Shown: positions 14,951 through 15,521 of the stretch, one piece after another | Numbering within the stretch: the first letter of the stretch is position 1 | Layout: each line of letters starts with the position of its first letter | Source: Akkermansia sp. | GTDB lineage: Bacteria > Verrucomicrobiota > Verrucomicrobiia > Verrucomicrobiales > Akkermansiaceae | NCBI GenBank assembly: GCA_017628435.1 | Contig: JAGBZE010000181.1 | Location: forward strand, 1 to 15,521 | Length of the DNA stretch: 15,521 nucleotides | Direction of reading: 5' to 3' | Notes under the pieces: model-generated | The model's database searches: none | What the model was told of the DNA's origin: nothing | What the model saw: only the letters and a program-made list of their open reading frames with translations | Program-made: the position numbers and the translations under genes

Positions 14951-15521
14951 ATGAGTACACTCAAAAATAAGCTTTTCGATGAAATCCTGCAGGCTCGTCA
15001 GCGCGTGTATGCTGTCGGCTCTCCCACTCCGATGCAGGAAATCTGTCTTCCCGAGGTGGGCGCAACTGTATTTGCCAAGCGTGAAGACCTGGGGCCGATT
15101 AAGGCTTACAAATGGCGCGGTGCCTACAACTGCATGGCAAAGCTGACTCCTGAGCAGCGTGCGAATGGGGTTGTGGCAGCATCTGCCGGCAACCACGGAC
15201 AGGGCGTTGCTCTGGCTGCTAAACGACTGGGCTGCAAGGCTCACATTTTCATGCCTCGTTCCACACCGGTGGTAAAGCAAAATGCCGTGCGCATGCATGG
15301 TGGTGAGAATGTTGAGATTGTGCTCGTGGGCGATTCCTACGATGCTGCTTCCCACGCTGCCCATGAGTTTGCTGATTCGAACGGCCTTACCTTTGTGCAC
15401 CCCTACGACCACGTGTTCACTATGGGTGGCCAGGGTACGCTGGCGGACGAGGTGGTGATGAGTGGAGAAGGCCCGTTTGACCGTGTGTATCTTCAGATTG
15501 GTGGTGGAGGTCTGGCTGCAG
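14951..15521 (+). CDS. ilvA: Threonine ammonia-lyase (threonine dehydratase), 3' end beyond window
   Basis: The first 190 residues of a PLP-dependent fold-II enzyme that deaminates threonine to 2-oxobutanoate, normally the first step toward isoleucine. The catalytic lysine is Lys54 in AYKWRGAYN (51-60 region), the equivalent of SFK/SYK-x-RGA in relatives. SAGNHGQGVALAA (78-90) is the substrate-binding loop, and GGGGL (184-188) at the very edge is the PLP phosphate loop. The spacing of these motifs matches threonine dehydratase, not serine or cysteine synthases. Whether it carries a C-terminal ACT-type regulatory domain (biosynthetic IlvA) or ends after the catalytic domain (TdcB-like) cannot be seen, so the gene symbol is provisional. 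The gene diverges from the helicase gene across 129 bases. Confidence 0.92.
   Translation, partial: MSTLKNKLFDEILQARQRVYAVGSPTPMQEICLPEVGATVFAKREDLGPIKAYKWRGAYNCMAKLTPEQRANGVVAASAGNHGQGVALAAKRLGCKAHIFMPRSTPVVKQNAVRMHGGENVEIVLVGDSYDAASHAAHEFADSNGLTFVHPYDHVFTMGGQGTLADEVVMSGEGPFDRVYLQIGGGGLAA

Overview
The window looks like a bacterial chromosome of the Verrucomicrobiota, and the protein style (DsbD with a YWxNPG-type N-terminus, tandem secreted thioredoxin-fold proteins, sparse Shine-Dalgarno sites) reminds me of Akkermansia or a relative. That assignment is inference; there is no rRNA or marker gene here to confirm it. Gene density is high, and no tRNA, rRNA, CRISPR array or insertion sequence was seen.

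Left third (1-6567, minus strand): three tightly packed genes read leftward from one near-consensus promoter at 6587-6615. In transcription order they encode (i) a 580-aa protein with an FHA-like N-terminus, a GYF-like segment, a split zinc ribbon and a GTPase-type P-loop domain; (ii) a 930-aa membrane-anchored protein whose first ~250 residues resemble the N-terminal domain of GTPase-associated protein 1 (GAP1-N2); (iii) a protein of at least 674 aa with a TPR-like start, one membrane helix and long coiled-coil stretches, cut by the left edge. Gaps are 2 and 5 bases, so this is one operon. It is the most interesting part of the window: a candidate GTPase-centred membrane signalling or conflict module whose left end is not seen.

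Middle (6568-8310): a compact divergent promoter region separates that operon from panC (pantothenate synthetase) and a LolD/MacB-type ABC ATPase, which overlap by ATGA and end at a strong hairpin terminator.

Right-centre (8326-12737, minus strand): a thiol-redox block. A DsbD/ScsB-type transmembrane electron transporter comes first and ends in its own terminator. A separate promoter follows for a three-gene run: a secreted tandem-thioredoxin protein, a nitroreductase-family flavoprotein and a small secreted TlpA-like thioredoxin. DsbD would carry cytoplasmic reducing power across the membrane, and the two secreted thioredoxin-fold proteins are natural candidates to receive it.

Right end (12818-15521): a UvrD/Rep/PcrA-type helicase on the minus strand diverges from a threonine ammonia-lyase gene (ilvA type) on the plus strand, which is cut by the right edge.

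A recurring feature is that recognisable promoters lie very close to start codons and good Shine-Dalgarno sequences are absent, so several transcripts are predicted to have leaders of 0-14 bases.
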